A DNA stretch of 64,000 bases from Solirubrobacteraceae bacterium. Its GTDB lineage: Bacteria > Actinomycetota > Thermoleophilia > Solirubrobacterales > Solirubrobacteraceae. The stretch lies in assembly GCA_030447275.1 (NCBI GenBank), contig JAUJPF010000019.1:1-64000 (forward strand). The letters run 5' to 3'. Position 1 is the first letter of the stretch; every line of letters begins with the position of its first letter. Positions 18,344-26,851 of this stretch are shown here, one piece after another. The position numbers and the translations under genes are program-made. The notes under the pieces are model-generated. The model was given only the letters and a program-made list of their open reading frames with translations, did no database searches and was not told the origin of the DNA.

Positions 18344-18384
18344 GCCGGGCCGGGCGTCGGGGGACGCCCGGCCCGGCTTGTTCT
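18344..18384 (+). terminator. Rho-independent terminator-like hairpin 1
   Basis: A perfect 15-bp stem (GCCGGGCCGGGCGTC at 18344-18358 with its complement at 18363-18377) closes a GGGG loop and is followed by TTGTTCT. It should end the yqeY-phoH-ybeY-era transcript. Confidence 0.75.
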
Positions 18385-18630
18385 ACGGCCGAAGGCGCTC
18401 CCTCCCGGACAGGCGTCCAGCCTCTCTTCACCCGGGGCCGCCGGACGCCGATGAAGGGAGGGCAAGGCGAGAACGGCCCAGGGACGGGCCGACCAGCCGA
18501 CGGAGGCGCGCAAGGTTTGGGGCGCGCGCCGAACCGCGGAGGGTTCGCCAGGGATGCATCAGCGCTCGAGCCACCTTGGGGGAGGTGGGCTACGACGTGC
18601 GCGAAGACCTCCGAGCGAGGGGATGTCCCG

Positions 18631-18673
18631 CCGGGCCGGTGTCGTCGGGGGACGCACCGGCCCGGTTGCTTTA
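18631..18673 (+). terminator. Terminator-like hairpin 2
   Basis: CCGGGCCGGTG (18631-18641) pairs with CACCGGCCCGG (18655-18665), and CGTC/GACG extend the stem around a GGGG loop with one bulged T; TTGCTTT follows. It would end an RNA made from the second copy of the element. Confidence 0.65.
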
Positions 18674-18687
18674 ACGGGCCGCCCTCC

Positions 18688-19125
18688 TCAGAGGTCGATG
18701 CTCTCCAGGTCCGGCACGCGGCGGCGCAGCGCGTCGACGAGCACGCTGCGGTGGCACGCGGCCGGGTCCTCCTCGAGGCACAGCAGCGCCGTGCGCGGGC
18801 CGGAGGCCAGCTCGCGCGCGAGCGCGTCGAGGTCGGCGGCGGACTCGCGCTCGACGTGCGCGCGGAAGCCGTCGCGACCCTCGTCGACGCGGTTGTTCTT
18901 GTAGAGCCAGCGCAGGTCGGCCGGCGTGCCGAGGGCGCGGCGGTGCTCGTACGCGATGCGGTGGTCGGCGAGCTTCTCGGCGAGCCGCGTCTTCGACATC
19001 CCCGGCCGGCGCGACTGCGGGCGATAGCGGACGTCGATCACCCGCTCCACGCCGGCGGCCTCCAGCTCGGCGACGAGCGTCTCCGGGCGGAGGCGCTCGT
19101 AGCCGATGGTCCAGATCCTGGCCGT
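18688..19125 (-). CDS. DUF488 family protein with no standard start codon
   Basis: The clear DUF488 body (VIDVRYRPQSRRPGMSKTRL, then LLCLEEDPAACHRSVLVDAL with the Cys/His core) runs to 18688. The conserved N-terminus IWTIGYERLRPETLVAELEA continues in frame upstream of the first usable start (GTG at 19050), but no ATG, GTG or TTG occurs between there and the in-frame TGA. Candidate starts are ACG at 19125 or ATC at 19116. A tiny hydrophobic open frame ends one base before that ACG, so coupling is possible. Function of DUF488 is unknown. Confidence 0.75.
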   Translation of the reverse strand, partial: TARIWTIGYERLRPETLVAELEAAGVERVIDVRYRPQSRRPGMSKTRLAEKLADHRIAYEHRRALGTPADLRWLYKNNRVDEGRDGFRAHVERESAADLDALARELASGPRTALLCLEEDPAACHRSVLVDALRRRVPDLESIDL

Positions 19126-19126
19126 G

Positions 19127-19210
19127 CTAGGCGAGGAGGATCACGAGGATGATGATCAGCACCAGGGCGAGGATGGAGATGTGAACGGGTCCGATTCGCA
19201 TGGGCGCCAT
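19127..19210 (-). CDS. Tiny single-span membrane peptide (27 aa)
   Basis: ATG at 19210 (or 19201) opens a short frame ending in TAG at 19127. After MAPMRIGPVHIS it is almost purely Ile/Leu/Val/Ala, ideal for one membrane helix. It lies just before the DUF488 coding frame on the same strand, one base away from its likely non-standard start. It could be a small membrane protein, a coupling leader, or chance. Confidence 0.4.
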   Translation of the reverse strand: MAPMRIGPVHISILALVLIIILVILLA

Positions 19211-19233
19211 CTACCCGGTCGTGCGCTCCCCAT

Positions 19234-19278
19234 GCCGTGTCGGGCACGGCTTAGGTGGTCCCCCGATTCACGTCGGGG
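19234..19278 (-). terminator. Two small hairpins downstream of the ArsA-type gene
   Basis: GCCGTG/CACGGC (19234-19250) and CCCCGA/TCGGGG (19261-19278) are two 6-bp stems with 5-6 nt loops. They lie 3' of the leftward ATPase gene; no T-run is present, so termination is only possible. Confidence 0.3.
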
Positions 19279-19404
19279 CGGGGGCGCGCATGCTGGCCGC
19301 ATGCTTCGACTCCCCGGCCTGTGAGCGCCGCATGGCCGAGGCGCGGCGGCTCCTGCTCGAGCCGACGGGACGGCTCCGGCGCAGTGGCGCGCCGCGGCGG
19401 CCGG

Positions 19405-20319
19405 CTAGAGCACGTCGCGCAACACGTCGGCGAGCCCCGCCACGTCGTCGGGCGTCAGCGCGTCGGTGAAGAGGAACGGCAGCTCGTGGATCGGGCAGTC
19501 GGCGTCGGCCTCGAGGCGGGTGAGCTGCTCGTGCTGGTTGTCGGCGCGGCCGTCGGCCTGGCGGATCTCGGTGGCGACGGGGCTCCCGTCGGCGGCGCCG
19601 ACGACCTGCTCGAGCTCCTCGGGCGTGAAGCGGTCGGGGAGGACGCCGTTGACGACGATCGTCTCCAGGCGCCGGCCGAGCGACTTGCGCAGCCGCTTGC
19701 CCAGCTCGAGCGTCTCGGTCACCGGCAGCTCGCCGGGGAGCGCGACCGCGACGTAGGCGGTCTCGCGGTAGTCCTCGAGCCACTCGCGCACGCGCTGGGA
19801 CTGCGTCGCGATCGGTCCGACGCGGGCGATGTCGGCGAACGTGCCCGGCGTGCGGAGCATCCCGATCGCGTGGCCGGACGCGGGGCCGTCGACGATCACG
19901 AGGTCGTACGGGCGCGACTTCTTGTCCCACCGCGCCCGCTGCGCGAGCTCCCACGTCTTGACGACCGTACCCAGCTCCATGCCCCCCGGAGCGGCGTCCG
20001 CGAAGGCCCGGAAGAAGTTCGAACGCGTCAGGACTCCGGTCAGCGAGCGCGAGCCGAGGATGCGCGCGATCCACTCCTCGAGCACCTTCCACGGCTCGAT
20101 CGTCATCGTCCACAGCTTGTCGCCGACCTGCGTCTCGACGCCCGGCTCGCCCGCCGTTCCCCCGAGAAGCCTGGCCGCACGGGCGGCTCCGCCGACCTCG
20201 GCGACCACCGTTCGCTTGCCCTGCTCGGCCGCCGCGAGGGCCAGGGCGGCGGCGACCGTCGTCTTCCCGACGCCCCCCTTCCCGGTGACGAAGACCATCT
20301 GGCGGGCGAGCAGTGACAC
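19405..20319 (-). CDS. ArsA/Get3-type anion-transporting ATPase-like protein
   Basis: 304 residues from GTG 20319 (an ATG at residue 11 is an alternative). The deviant P-loop GKGGVGKTT is at about residues 14-22, followed by switch-like LVIVDGPASGHAIGMLRTP. Family members are dimeric SIMIBI ATPases; actinobacterial ones are often paired, but here only one copy is visible. The arsenite-binding cysteines of true ArsA are not recognisable, so arsenic resistance should not be assumed. It diverges from the phytoene synthase gene, with only 21 bp between starts. Confidence 0.84.
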   Translation of the reverse strand: MSLLARQMVFVTGKGGVGKTTVAAALALAAAEQGKRTVVAEVGGAARAARLLGGTAGEPGVETQVGDKLWTMTIEPWKVLEEWIARILGSRSLTGVLTRSNFFRAFADAAPGGMELGTVVKTWELAQRARWDKKSRPYDLVIVDGPASGHAIGMLRTPGTFADIARVGPIATQSQRVREWLEDYRETAYVAVALPGELPVTETLELGKRLRKSLGRRLETIVVNGVLPDRFTPEELEQVVGAADGSPVATEIRQADGRADNQHEQLTRLEADADCPIHELPFLFTDALTPDDVAGLADVLRDVL

Positions 20320-20340
20320 GTGAGCGGGCAGACTAGGGGA

Positions 20341-21171
20341 GTGGAGACGAGGGAGAACGGTCTGCGGTCGGCCTACGCACGGTGCGCGCGCATGCAGCTG
20401 CGCCACGACCCCACGTTCTTCTGGGCCACGCAGCGGCTGCCGCGCCGGGTGCGACCGGCCGTCCACGCGGTGTACGGCTATGTGCGCTCCGCGGACGAGG
20501 TCGTCGACGGCCCGCGGCGGGCGCCCGACCCCTCGCAGCGCCGTGCGCAGCTCGACGCGTGGGAGCGCGCGCTCGACGACGGGCGCCGCTCGGGCGCCGC
20601 CGGCCACCCCGTCATCGCCGCGCTCGTCGACGCCGGCGCGCGCCACGACCTGCCGCTCGACGAGCTGCGCGTCTACATGCGCTCGATGCGCGTCGACTGC
20701 GACCGTGTCCGCATCGCGACGCGCGCCGACCTCGACGCCTACATGGACGGCAGCGCCGCCGCCGTCGGCCGGATCATGGCGCCGCTGCTCGGCGCGCCGG
20801 ACCGCGCGGCCGACGTCGCGAAGCTCGGCGTCGCGTTCCAGCTCACGAACTTCATCCGCGACGTGCGCGAGGACTGGGAGATGGACCGCGTGTACCTGCC
20901 GGGCCTGCCCGAGGGCGATCTCGAGCGCCGGGCGCCGAGCGCCGCCGCGCGCGAGCGCGTCGCCCAGGAGGTCGCGCGTGCGCGGGAGCTCTTCGCGGCG
21001 ACCGCCGACGTCCCGGCCGCGTGCGACCCGGCCGTCCGCGCCGGGATGCGGCTCGCACGGGCCGTCTACGAGCAGGTGCTCGACCGCGTCGAGCGCCGCG
21101 GGTTCGACGTCGTTCGCGGCGGCGCCGACCTGCCGCCGTGGGAGCTCGGCCGGGCGGTGCTGCGCGCGTGA
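20341..21171 (+). CDS. Phytoene/squalene synthase family protein
   Basis: 276 residues from GTG 20341 (GTG at 20320 also possible). The first Asp-rich region is YVRSADEVVDGP and the second NFIRDVREDWEMDRVYLP, the two prenyl-diphosphate binding motifs of head-to-head synthases. It condenses two prenyl diphosphates (C15 or C20) to squalene or phytoene-type products. The next gene, a geranylgeranyl-reductase-like flavoprotein, overlaps its stop, supporting a small isoprenoid operon. Confidence 0.88.
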   Translation: METRENGLRSAYARCARMQLRHDPTFFWATQRLPRRVRPAVHAVYGYVRSADEVVDGPRRAPDPSQRRAQLDAWERALDDGRRSGAAGHPVIAALVDAGARHDLPLDELRVYMRSMRVDCDRVRIATRADLDAYMDGSAAAVGRIMAPLLGAPDRAADVAKLGVAFQLTNFIRDVREDWEMDRVYLPGLPEGDLERRAPSAAARERVAQEVARARELFAATADVPAACDPAVRAGMRLARAVYEQVLDRVERRGFDVVRGGADLPPWELGRAVLRA

Positions 21172-22316
21172 CCGTCCGCGCCACCAAGCGCGGGGCCGAC
21201 CGCACGCCGCTCGCCGGCGCGCGGGCCGACGTGCTCGTGTGCGGCGCGTCGTTCGCCGGGCTCGCCGTCGCACGCGAGCTGGCCGGCAGCGGCGCCGACG
21301 TGCTCGTGCTCGACCGCTACGACGTGGGGGAGCGGGCGACGAGCGCCTGCGCCGCGCCCACCCCGTGGCTGCACGCGATGGGCGTCGAGGGGTCGATCCG
21401 GCACGAGCTGCCGTACATGCGGTTCACCACCCCGCACGGGAGCGTCCGCTACCGGCTGCCGTGGAGCTGGTCGGCCTTCGACTACCGGGAGTTGTGCGAG
21501 CTGCTCGCCGCCCAGGCCGACGCGCGCTTCGACACGGCGAAGGTGGAGGGGCGGACCGAGCGCGGCGTCCTCACCGACCGCGGCGAGGTCGAGGCGCCGC
21601 TCGTCGTCGACGCGCTCGGCTGGCGGCGGGTGCTGAGCGACCCGCACTTCCAGCCCCCCGAGGCGCCGCTGAGCCGCGGGCTCGAGGTCCATCCGCCGCA
21701 CGGCGGCGGCGGCGACGAGCTGCACTGCTGGGTCGACCGCTCCGTCGTCCGGCACGGGTACGGCTGGCACGAGCCGGCGGCGGACGAGGTGCGGATCGGC
21801 GTCCGCTCCTACGACCCGCGCCGGCACGTCAAGGACGCGACCGTGGCGCTCGCCGAGCGGGAGGCCGGCCAGGCCGTGCGCTTCCAGGGCAACTGGTTCC
21901 CGCACCGGCTGCGGCCCGCCGCCGACGAGCGCACGTTCTTCGCGGGCGACAGCGCCGGCCACTGCTTCCCGCTCTCGGGCGAGGGGATCCGGACGGCGTT
22001 CTACTTCGGGATCTCCGCCGGGCGCGAGATCGCCGCGGTGCTCGAAGGCGCGAAGCCGCGCGCCGCCGCCCTGCGCGACCACGCCGCGTTCAGCGCCGCG
22101 CACGCCCCGGCGTACCGCCACGCGCTGCGCCTCCAGCGGCTCGTCCCGGCGCTCCCGCCGCGCCTGCTGACGCTCGGCCTGCGCGCGTTCACGCCGCTCG
22201 TCGACCGCGCGTTCACGTGGTACTTGGCGCAGGCGCACCCGGGTATGGCGGCGGCATGGCAAGCAACGCAGACAACCTCAAGCGTGGGTTCGAGGCCTTC
22301 GGCCAGGGCGATCTAG
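21168..22316 (+). CDS. Geranylgeranyl reductase-like FAD oxidoreductase (copy 1)
   Basis: 382 residues, GTG overlapping the upstream stop (GTGA). The FAD motif is [19 protein letters not shown], followed by [20 protein letters not shown], and the second FAD segment is [21 protein letters not shown]. The family reduces isoprenoid double bonds or oxidises related lipids. Position after a prenyl synthase fits isoprenoid processing. A close paralogue sits at 51.7-52.8 kb. Its last 61 bp overlap the next gene in another frame, and its tail beyond LAQAHPGM looks less conserved. Confidence 0.85.
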   Translation: MTVRATKRGADRTPLAGARADVLVCGASFAGLAVARELAGSGADVLVLDRYDVGERATSACAAPTPWLHAMGVEGSIRHELPYMRFTTPHGSVRYRLPWSWSAFDYRELCELLAAQADARFDTAKVEGRTERGVLTDRGEVEAPLVVDALGWRRVLSDPHFQPPEAPLSRGLEVHPPHGGGGDELHCWVDRSVVRHGYGWHEPAADEVRIGVRSYDPRRHVKDATVALAEREAGQAVRFQGNWFPHRLRPAADERTFFAGDSAGHCFPLSGEGIRTAFYFGISAGREIAAVLEGAKPRAAALRDHAAFSAAHAPAYRHALRLQRLVPALPPRLLTLGLRAFTPLVDRAFTWYLAQAHPGMAAAWQATQTTSSVGSRPSARAI

Positions 22317-22657
22317 ACGCCGCCTCGGAGACCTGGGCCGACGACCTCCGCTGGGACGGCACCAACGACGAGCGGATGCCGCTCGGCGGGCGGATCGAGG
22401 GCAAGGACGCGATCAAGCAGGCGCTTGCGGGGCTCGGCGAGATCTTCGAGACGTTCTCCGTCACCCCGGACGAGTTCCACGACAGCGATGGGACCGTCAT
22501 CGTCCTCGGGCACAGCGAGGCCAAGGCGAAGGAGACCGGCAAGGAGATCCAGTGGCCCTGGGTGCAGGTCTGGCGCTTCACGGACGGCAAGGCGACCGAG
22601 GTGCTGGCGCTGGCCGACACCTTCGAGCTCGCGAAGGCGCTGGGCTACGCGGAGTAG
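22256..22657 (+). CDS. SnoaL-like nuclear transport factor 2 fold protein
   Basis: 133 residues. The order [29 protein letters not shown] then [16 protein letters not shown] and [15 protein letters not shown] is typical of the SnoaL/NTF2-like ketosteroid-isomerase fold. No catalytic Asp/His pair can be assigned, so activity is unknown. The start lies 61 bp inside the preceding reductase gene; an isolated GC-rich site does not show a clear ribosome binding sequence. Confidence 0.8.
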   Translation: MASNADNLKRGFEAFGQGDLDAASETWADDLRWDGTNDERMPLGGRIEGKDAIKQALAGLGEIFETFSVTPDEFHDSDGTVIVLGHSEAKAKETGKEIQWPWVQVWRFTDGKATEVLALADTFELAKALGYAE

Positions 22658-22695
22658 GGCGGCAGGGGCGAGCCCTGCGAGAATGCGCGCCCCCG

Positions 22696-23307
22696 ATGCC
22701 CTTCGATCCAGAAGACGTGAACTACGACGACCGCGGCCTGGTCGCGGTCGTCGTCCAGGACTGGCGCTCCGGCGAGGTGCTCACGCTCGCCTACGCCAAC
22801 GACGAGGCGGTCCGCCGCACGCGCGAGACCGGCGAGCTGCACCTGTGGAGCCGCTCGCGCGACGAGCTGTGGCACAAGGGCGCGACGAGCGGCAACACGC
22901 AGGCCGTGCGCGCGCTGCGCGTCGACTGCGACGGCGACGCGCTGCTCGCCCTCGTCGAGCCCGCGGGGCCGGCGTGCCACACCGGCGAGCGGACGTGCTT
23001 TCACCGCGGCGACCTCGAGCAGCCCGCGCCGCACGAGGCGCTGCCCGGGCTCGAGCGCACGCTGCGCGACCGCCAGGCCGAGCGGCCCGCGGGCTCGTAC
23101 ACCGTCGAGCTGCTCGACGACCCGCCGCGCATCGGCGAGAAGGTGATGGAGGAGGCCGAGGAGGTCGCCCGCGCCGCGCGCGAGGAGAGCGACGACCGCG
23201 TCGACGAGGAGGCCGCCGACGTCCTCTACCACCTCGCGGTCCTGCTGCGGGGTCGGGGGCGCGACCTCGCCGGCGTACAGGAGGTGCTCGGTGAGCGCCG
23301 GCGCTGA
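22696..23307 (+). CDS. hisIE: Bifunctional phosphoribosyl-AMP cyclohydrolase / phosphoribosyl-ATP pyrophosphatase
   Basis: 203 residues. Residues 1-115 are His[36 protein letters not shown] and a zinc-type Cys/His region ([21 protein letters not shown]). Residues 120-203 are His[16 protein letters not shown] and [15 protein letters not shown]. It carries out steps 2 and 3 of histidine synthesis. Fusion of the two is notable as actinobacteria often keep them separate. It overlaps trpE by 17 bp, so it heads the tryptophan operon. Confidence 0.93.
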   Translation: MPFDPEDVNYDDRGLVAVVVQDWRSGEVLTLAYANDEAVRRTRETGELHLWSRSRDELWHKGATSGNTQAVRALRVDCDGDALLALVEPAGPACHTGERTCFHRGDLEQPAPHEALPGLERTLRDRQAERPAGSYTVELLDDPPRIGEKVMEEAEEVARAAREESDDRVDEEAADVLYHLAVLLRGRGRDLAGVQEVLGERRR

Positions 23308-24787
23308 GGCGGCGGAGGACCTCGCGTTCTCGGTCGAGCCGTCGCTCGACGAGGTGCGCGAGCTGGCCCGCGAGCACAACGTCGTCCCGCTGCGCACGAC
23401 GTTCATCGACGACGTCGAGACTCCGGTCTCCGCCTTCCTCAAGCTCCGCGGGCGCAACCCCGAGTACCCCGCGTTCCTGCTCGAGTCGGCCGAGCGCGGC
23501 CAGCAGGTCGGGCGCTACTCGTTCATCGGCGTGCGGCCGCGCAAGGTGCTGCGCTGGAACCTGGGCGACCCCGGCGACCCGTACGCGATCGTCGCCGAGG
23601 AGGTCGGCCGCCACCGCCAGGCGCCGCTCCCCGACCTGCCGCCGTTCAGCGGCGGCGCCGTCGGGCTGTTCGGCTACGACCTCGTCCGCACCGTCGAGAC
23701 GACGCTCTCAGAGCCGAACCGCGACGCGCTCGGGCTGCCCGACCTCGCGCTGATGCTCAGCGACGTGCTCGTGATCTTCGACCACCTCAAGCACACGATC
23801 ACCGTGCTCGTGAACGCGTACGCCGAGCCCGGCGACGACGTCGACGCCGCCTACGCCGACGCCGTGGCGACGATGGCCAAGGCGCGCCGGCTGCTCGCCG
23901 GTCCCGTGCCGGACCTGGGCCGCCGCCCGCCGCGCAGCGAGCGCCCGCGCTTCGAGTCGAACATGCCGCGCGAGCGGTTCGAGGCGATGGTCGCGCGGAT
24001 CGTCGAGTACGTCCACGCCGGCGACGCCTTCCAGGTCGTGCCGTCGCAGCGCTGGAGCGCGCCGCTCGACCTCGACCCGTTCAGCGTCTACCGCGGGCTG
24101 CGCGTGGTCAACCCGAGCCCGTACATGTACTTCCTCGACTTCCAGGACTTCCAGATCGCGGGCGCGTCGCCCGAGCCGCTGCTCACCGTCACCGGCCGCC
24201 ACGCGTCGACGCGGCCGATCGCCGGGACCCGCCCGCGCGGGGCGAACGCCGCCGAGGACGCGCGCATCGCCGACGAGCTCTTGGCCGACGAGAAGGAGCG
24301 CGCGGAGCACGTGATGCTCGTCGACCTCGGCCGCAACGACCTCGGCCGCGTGTGCGAGTACGGCAGTGTCGAGGTCGACGAGTTCATGGCCGTCGAGACG
24401 TACTCGCACGTCATGCACATCGTCAGCTCGGTCTCGGGCGATCTGCGCGTCGAGGTGGGGCCGATGGACGCGCTGCGCTCGATCCTCCCGGCGGGCACGC
24501 TGAGCGGCGCGCCGAAGGTCCGTGCGATGGAGATCATCGACGAGCTCGAGCCGGTGAAACGCGGTGGCTACGGTGGAGCGATCGGCTACCTGAGCTACAC
24601 CGGCGACCTCGACACCTGCATCCACATCCGCACCGTCGTGATGAAGGACGGCGCCGCGCACGTCCAGGCCGGCGGGGGCACGGTGGCCGACGCCCAGCCG
24701 GCGTACGAGTTCGCCGAGTCCGAGGCGAAGGCGCGGGCGGTGCTGCGCGCGTTCGAGCTGGCCGAGGAGCAGGCGGAGTGGCCATGA
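23291..24787 (+). CDS. trpE: Anthranilate synthase component I
   Basis: 498 residues from GTG 23291. Feedback-site-like [18 protein letters not shown] is near residues 57-74, and the catalytic end holds [30 protein letters not shown], and [18 protein letters not shown]. It converts chorismate and ammonia to anthranilate with TrpG. No leader peptide or attenuator was seen ahead of it; it is embedded in a larger his-trp transcript. Confidence 0.96.
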   Translation: MSAGAEAAEDLAFSVEPSLDEVRELAREHNVVPLRTTFIDDVETPVSAFLKLRGRNPEYPAFLLESAERGQQVGRYSFIGVRPRKVLRWNLGDPGDPYAIVAEEVGRHRQAPLPDLPPFSGGAVGLFGYDLVRTVETTLSEPNRDALGLPDLALMLSDVLVIFDHLKHTITVLVNAYAEPGDDVDAAYADAVATMAKARRLLAGPVPDLGRRPPRSERPRFESNMPRERFEAMVARIVEYVHAGDAFQVVPSQRWSAPLDLDPFSVYRGLRVVNPSPYMYFLDFQDFQIAGASPEPLLTVTGRHASTRPIAGTRPRGANAAEDARIADELLADEKERAEHVMLVDLGRNDLGRVCEYGSVEVDEFMAVETYSHVMHIVSSVSGDLRVEVGPMDALRSILPAGTLSGAPKVRAMEIIDELEPVKRGGYGGAIGYLSYTGDLDTCIHIRTVVMKDGAAHVQAGGGTVADAQPAYEFAESEAKARAVLRAFELAEEQAEWP

Positions 24788-25347
24788 CCTCCGTGCTCGT
24801 CGTGGACAACTACGACTCGTTCACCTACAACCTCGTCCAGTTCCTGGGCGAGTTGGGGGCGGACATGGAGGTCGTGCGCAACGACGTCATGTCGACGGAC
24901 GAGCTGCTCGAGAAGCGGCCGGACCGCGTCGTCGTCTCGCCCGGGCCGTGCACGCCGAACGAGGCGGGCGTCTCGCTCGAGGTCGTGCGGCGCTTCCCCG
25001 AGGCGGGCGTCCCGACGCTCGGCGTGTGCCTCGGCCACCAGTCGATGGCGCAGGCGTTCGGCGGCCGGGTGGCGCGCGGCGAGCCGGTGCACGGCAAGAC
25101 GTGCGAGGTCGAGCACGACGGGCGGACGATCTTCGAGGGGCTGCCGTCGCCGCTCACCGTCGGGCGCTACCACTCGCTCGTCGTCGACCGCGACCTGCCC
25201 GACGAGTTCGAGGCGTCGGCCGAGGGCGGCGGCGTCGTCATGGCCATCCGCCACCGCGAGCTTCCGGCGGAGGGCGTGCAGTTCCACCCCGAGTCGGTCC
25301 TGACCGACCACGGCAAGGCGCTGCTGCGCAACTTCCTGGCGGAGTGA
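24784..25347 (+). CDS. trpG: Anthranilate synthase component II (glutamine amidotransferase)
   Basis: 187 residues; ATG overlaps the trpE stop. The class I amidotransferase triad is visible: Cys in GVCLGHQSM, His and Glu in VQFHPESVLT. DNYDSFTYNLVQ is the classical N-terminus. It releases ammonia from glutamine for TrpE. PabA-type dual use cannot be excluded. Confidence 0.95.
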   Translation: MTSVLVVDNYDSFTYNLVQFLGELGADMEVVRNDVMSTDELLEKRPDRVVVSPGPCTPNEAGVSLEVVRRFPEAGVPTLGVCLGHQSMAQAFGGRVARGEPVHGKTCEVEHDGRTIFEGLPSPLTVGRYHSLVVDRDLPDEFEASAEGGGVVMAIRHRELPAEGVQFHPESVLTDHGKALLRNFLAE

Positions 25348-25847
25348 CCGGCGTCCGACCCGTGGAGCCGGCCGACGTGCCGGTGCTGTTCGAGATCACC
25401 ATCGAGGGCTTCGAGACGTACAGGGAGTTCGCGCCGCCGGAGTGGCAGGTCCCGGAGCTGCGCCACGAGCAGGTCGTGGCGATCGAGGACGTCGCGACGT
25501 GGCTCGTCGCCGAGGACGAGGACGGGACCGCCGTCGGCCACGTGCTGCTGATCCCGGCGAGCCGCTCGTCCGCCCCCGTCGACGACCCGAAGCTCGGCCA
25601 CCTCATGCAGCTCTTCGTTCGCCGCACGCACTGGGGGACGGAGGTCGCGCGCGTGCTGCACGCCGCCGTCCTGGAGGGCGCGGCGCGGCGCGGCTTCGAG
25701 GAGGTCCGGCTGTTCACGCCGACGGGCCAGGGTCGCGCCCGCCGGTTCTACGAGCGCGAGGGCTGGCGCCAGGTCGCGAGCATCGAGGAGACGCCGCTCG
25801 GCTTCCCGATCGTGGAGTATCGGATCGCATGCCCCACCCAGTCCTGA
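25344..25847 (+). CDS. GNAT N-acetyltransferase inside the trp operon
   Basis: 167 residues; GTG overlaps the trpG stop, and the end overlaps trpD by 19 bp. The acetyl-CoA region reads LMQLFVRRTHWGTEVARVLHAAVLEGA, followed by LFTPTGQGRARRFYEREGW, which is a standard GNAT ending. Its substrate is unknown. Being tightly packed between trpG and trpD implies co-expression with tryptophan genes. Confidence 0.85.
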   Translation: MTGVRPVEPADVPVLFEITIEGFETYREFAPPEWQVPELRHEQVVAIEDVATWLVAEDEDGTAVGHVLLIPASRSSAPVDDPKLGHLMQLFVRRTHWGTEVARVLHAAVLEGAARRGFEEVRLFTPTGQGRARRFYEREGWRQVASIEETPLGFPIVEYRIACPTQS

Positions 25848-26851
25848 CCGCCGCGATCAACCGCGTCGCGCAGCACGAGGACCTCGGCGCCGCCGAGGCC
25901 GAGGAGGTCCTCGGGCTCGTGATGGCCGGCGAGGCGAGCGATACCCAGATCGCCGGCTTCCTCATCGCCCTGCGCACGAAGGGCGAGACGCCGGACGAGC
26001 TGGCCGGCCTCGCGCAGGCGATGCGCGCGCATGCGACGCGCGTCGAGACCGGGCGCGACGACCTGCTCGACACCGCGGGCACCGGCGGCGGGCGCACGAC
26101 GTTCAACGTCTCGACGACGGCGGCGCTCATCGCCCATGCTGCCGGCTGCGCGGTGGCCAAGCACGGCAACCGCAGCGCCACCGGCCTGAGCGGCTCGGCC
26201 GACGTGCTCGAGGCGCTCGGGGCGCGGCTCGACGTGCCGCCCGAGCACGTCGCGCGCTGCATCCAGGCGGCGGGCTTCGGGTTCATGTTCGCCCCCGCCC
26301 ACCACGGCGCGACGCGCTACGTCGTCCCCGTCCGCAAGGAGCTGGCGGTGCGGACGATCTTCAACTTCCTCGGCCCGCTGACCAATCCGGCAGGGGCGAC
26401 GCGCCAGCTCATCGGCGTCTCCGACGCGTCGATGCTCGACGTCATGGCCCAGGCGCTGGCCCGGCTTGGGGCCGTCCGGGCGCTGGTAGTGTCCAGCGAG
26501 GATGGGCTCGACGAGCTGTCGACCTCCGCGCCGACTACGGTGGTGGAAGTGAACGGAGCGCGCATCGAGCGCTACACGATCTCGCCGGCCGACTGCGGCC
26601 TGCCCGAGGCGCCGCCCGAGGCCGTCGGCGGCGGCCGTCCCGACGAGAACGCCGCCACCACCCGCTCGATCCTCGCGGGCGAGCAGGGGCCGCACCGCGA
26701 CCTCGCCGTCCTCAACGCCGCCGCCGCGATCTACGCGGGCGGCCGGGCGGACTCGATCGCCGGCGGCGTCGGCGTGGCGCAGGAGGCGATCGACAGCGGC
26801 GCCGCCGCCCGCACGCTCGACGCGTACGTGGAGCTGTCGAGGGCCGCATGA
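25829..26851 (+). CDS. trpD: Anthranilate phosphoribosyltransferase
   Basis: 340 residues. The PRPP loop DTAGTGGGRTTFNVSTTAA, then KHGNRSATGLSGSADVLEALG and RTIFNFLGPLTNP, are TrpD signatures. It joins anthranilate and PRPP. It overlaps the GNAT gene at its start and trpC at its stop (ATGA). Confidence 0.96.
   Translation: MPHPVLTAAINRVAQHEDLGAAEAEEVLGLVMAGEASDTQIAGFLIALRTKGETPDELAGLAQAMRAHATRVETGRDDLLDTAGTGGGRTTFNVSTTAALIAHAAGCAVAKHGNRSATGLSGSADVLEALGARLDVPPEHVARCIQAAGFGFMFAPAHHGATRYVVPVRKELAVRTIFNFLGPLTNPAGATRQLIGVSDASMLDVMAQALARLGAVRALVVSSEDGLDELSTSAPTTVVEVNGARIERYTISPADCGLPEAPPEAVGGGRPDENAATTRSILAGEQGPHRDLAVLNAAAAIYAGGRADSIAGGVGVAQEAIDSGAAARTLDAYVELSRAA

Larger units (their letters stand above)
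18278..18675 (+). repeat. Two-copy duplicated element with matching terminal hairpins (possible small RNA)
   Basis: This 410-bp gap has no convincing gene. It begins right after the era stop with CCGGACACGCGTCCAGC (18278-18294), and CCGGACAGGCGTCCAGC recurs at 18405-18421 with one mismatch. Both are followed by a CCGGGGCCG block and both copies end in a GC-rich hairpin with a GGGG loop and the lead-in ACGTACCGCCGGGCC / ATGTCCCGCCGGGCC. Copy 1 spans about 107 bp and copy 2 about 270 bp, so one has lost or gained about 165 bp. No known riboswitch or RNA core motif was recognised. Confidence 0.6.

Noticed and set aside
18278-18687. RNase P RNA, tmRNA, or a c-di-AMP/glycine/cobalamin riboswitch in the era-DUF488 gap
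   Set aside because: None of the invariant core motifs of those RNAs could be found on either strand; only the duplicated hairpin layout is supported.
19278-19469. Short rightward frame starting MLAACFDSPACERRMAEARRL
   Set aside because: Its first 30 codons have fair GC3, but it runs antisense into the ArsA-type gene, turns into Arg-rich shadow sequence, and has no ribosome site or -10 box.
19405-20319. Arsenic resistance operon
   Set aside because: Only an ArsA-fold ATPase is present, without recognisable metal-binding cysteines or arsB, arsC, arsR or arsD neighbours.
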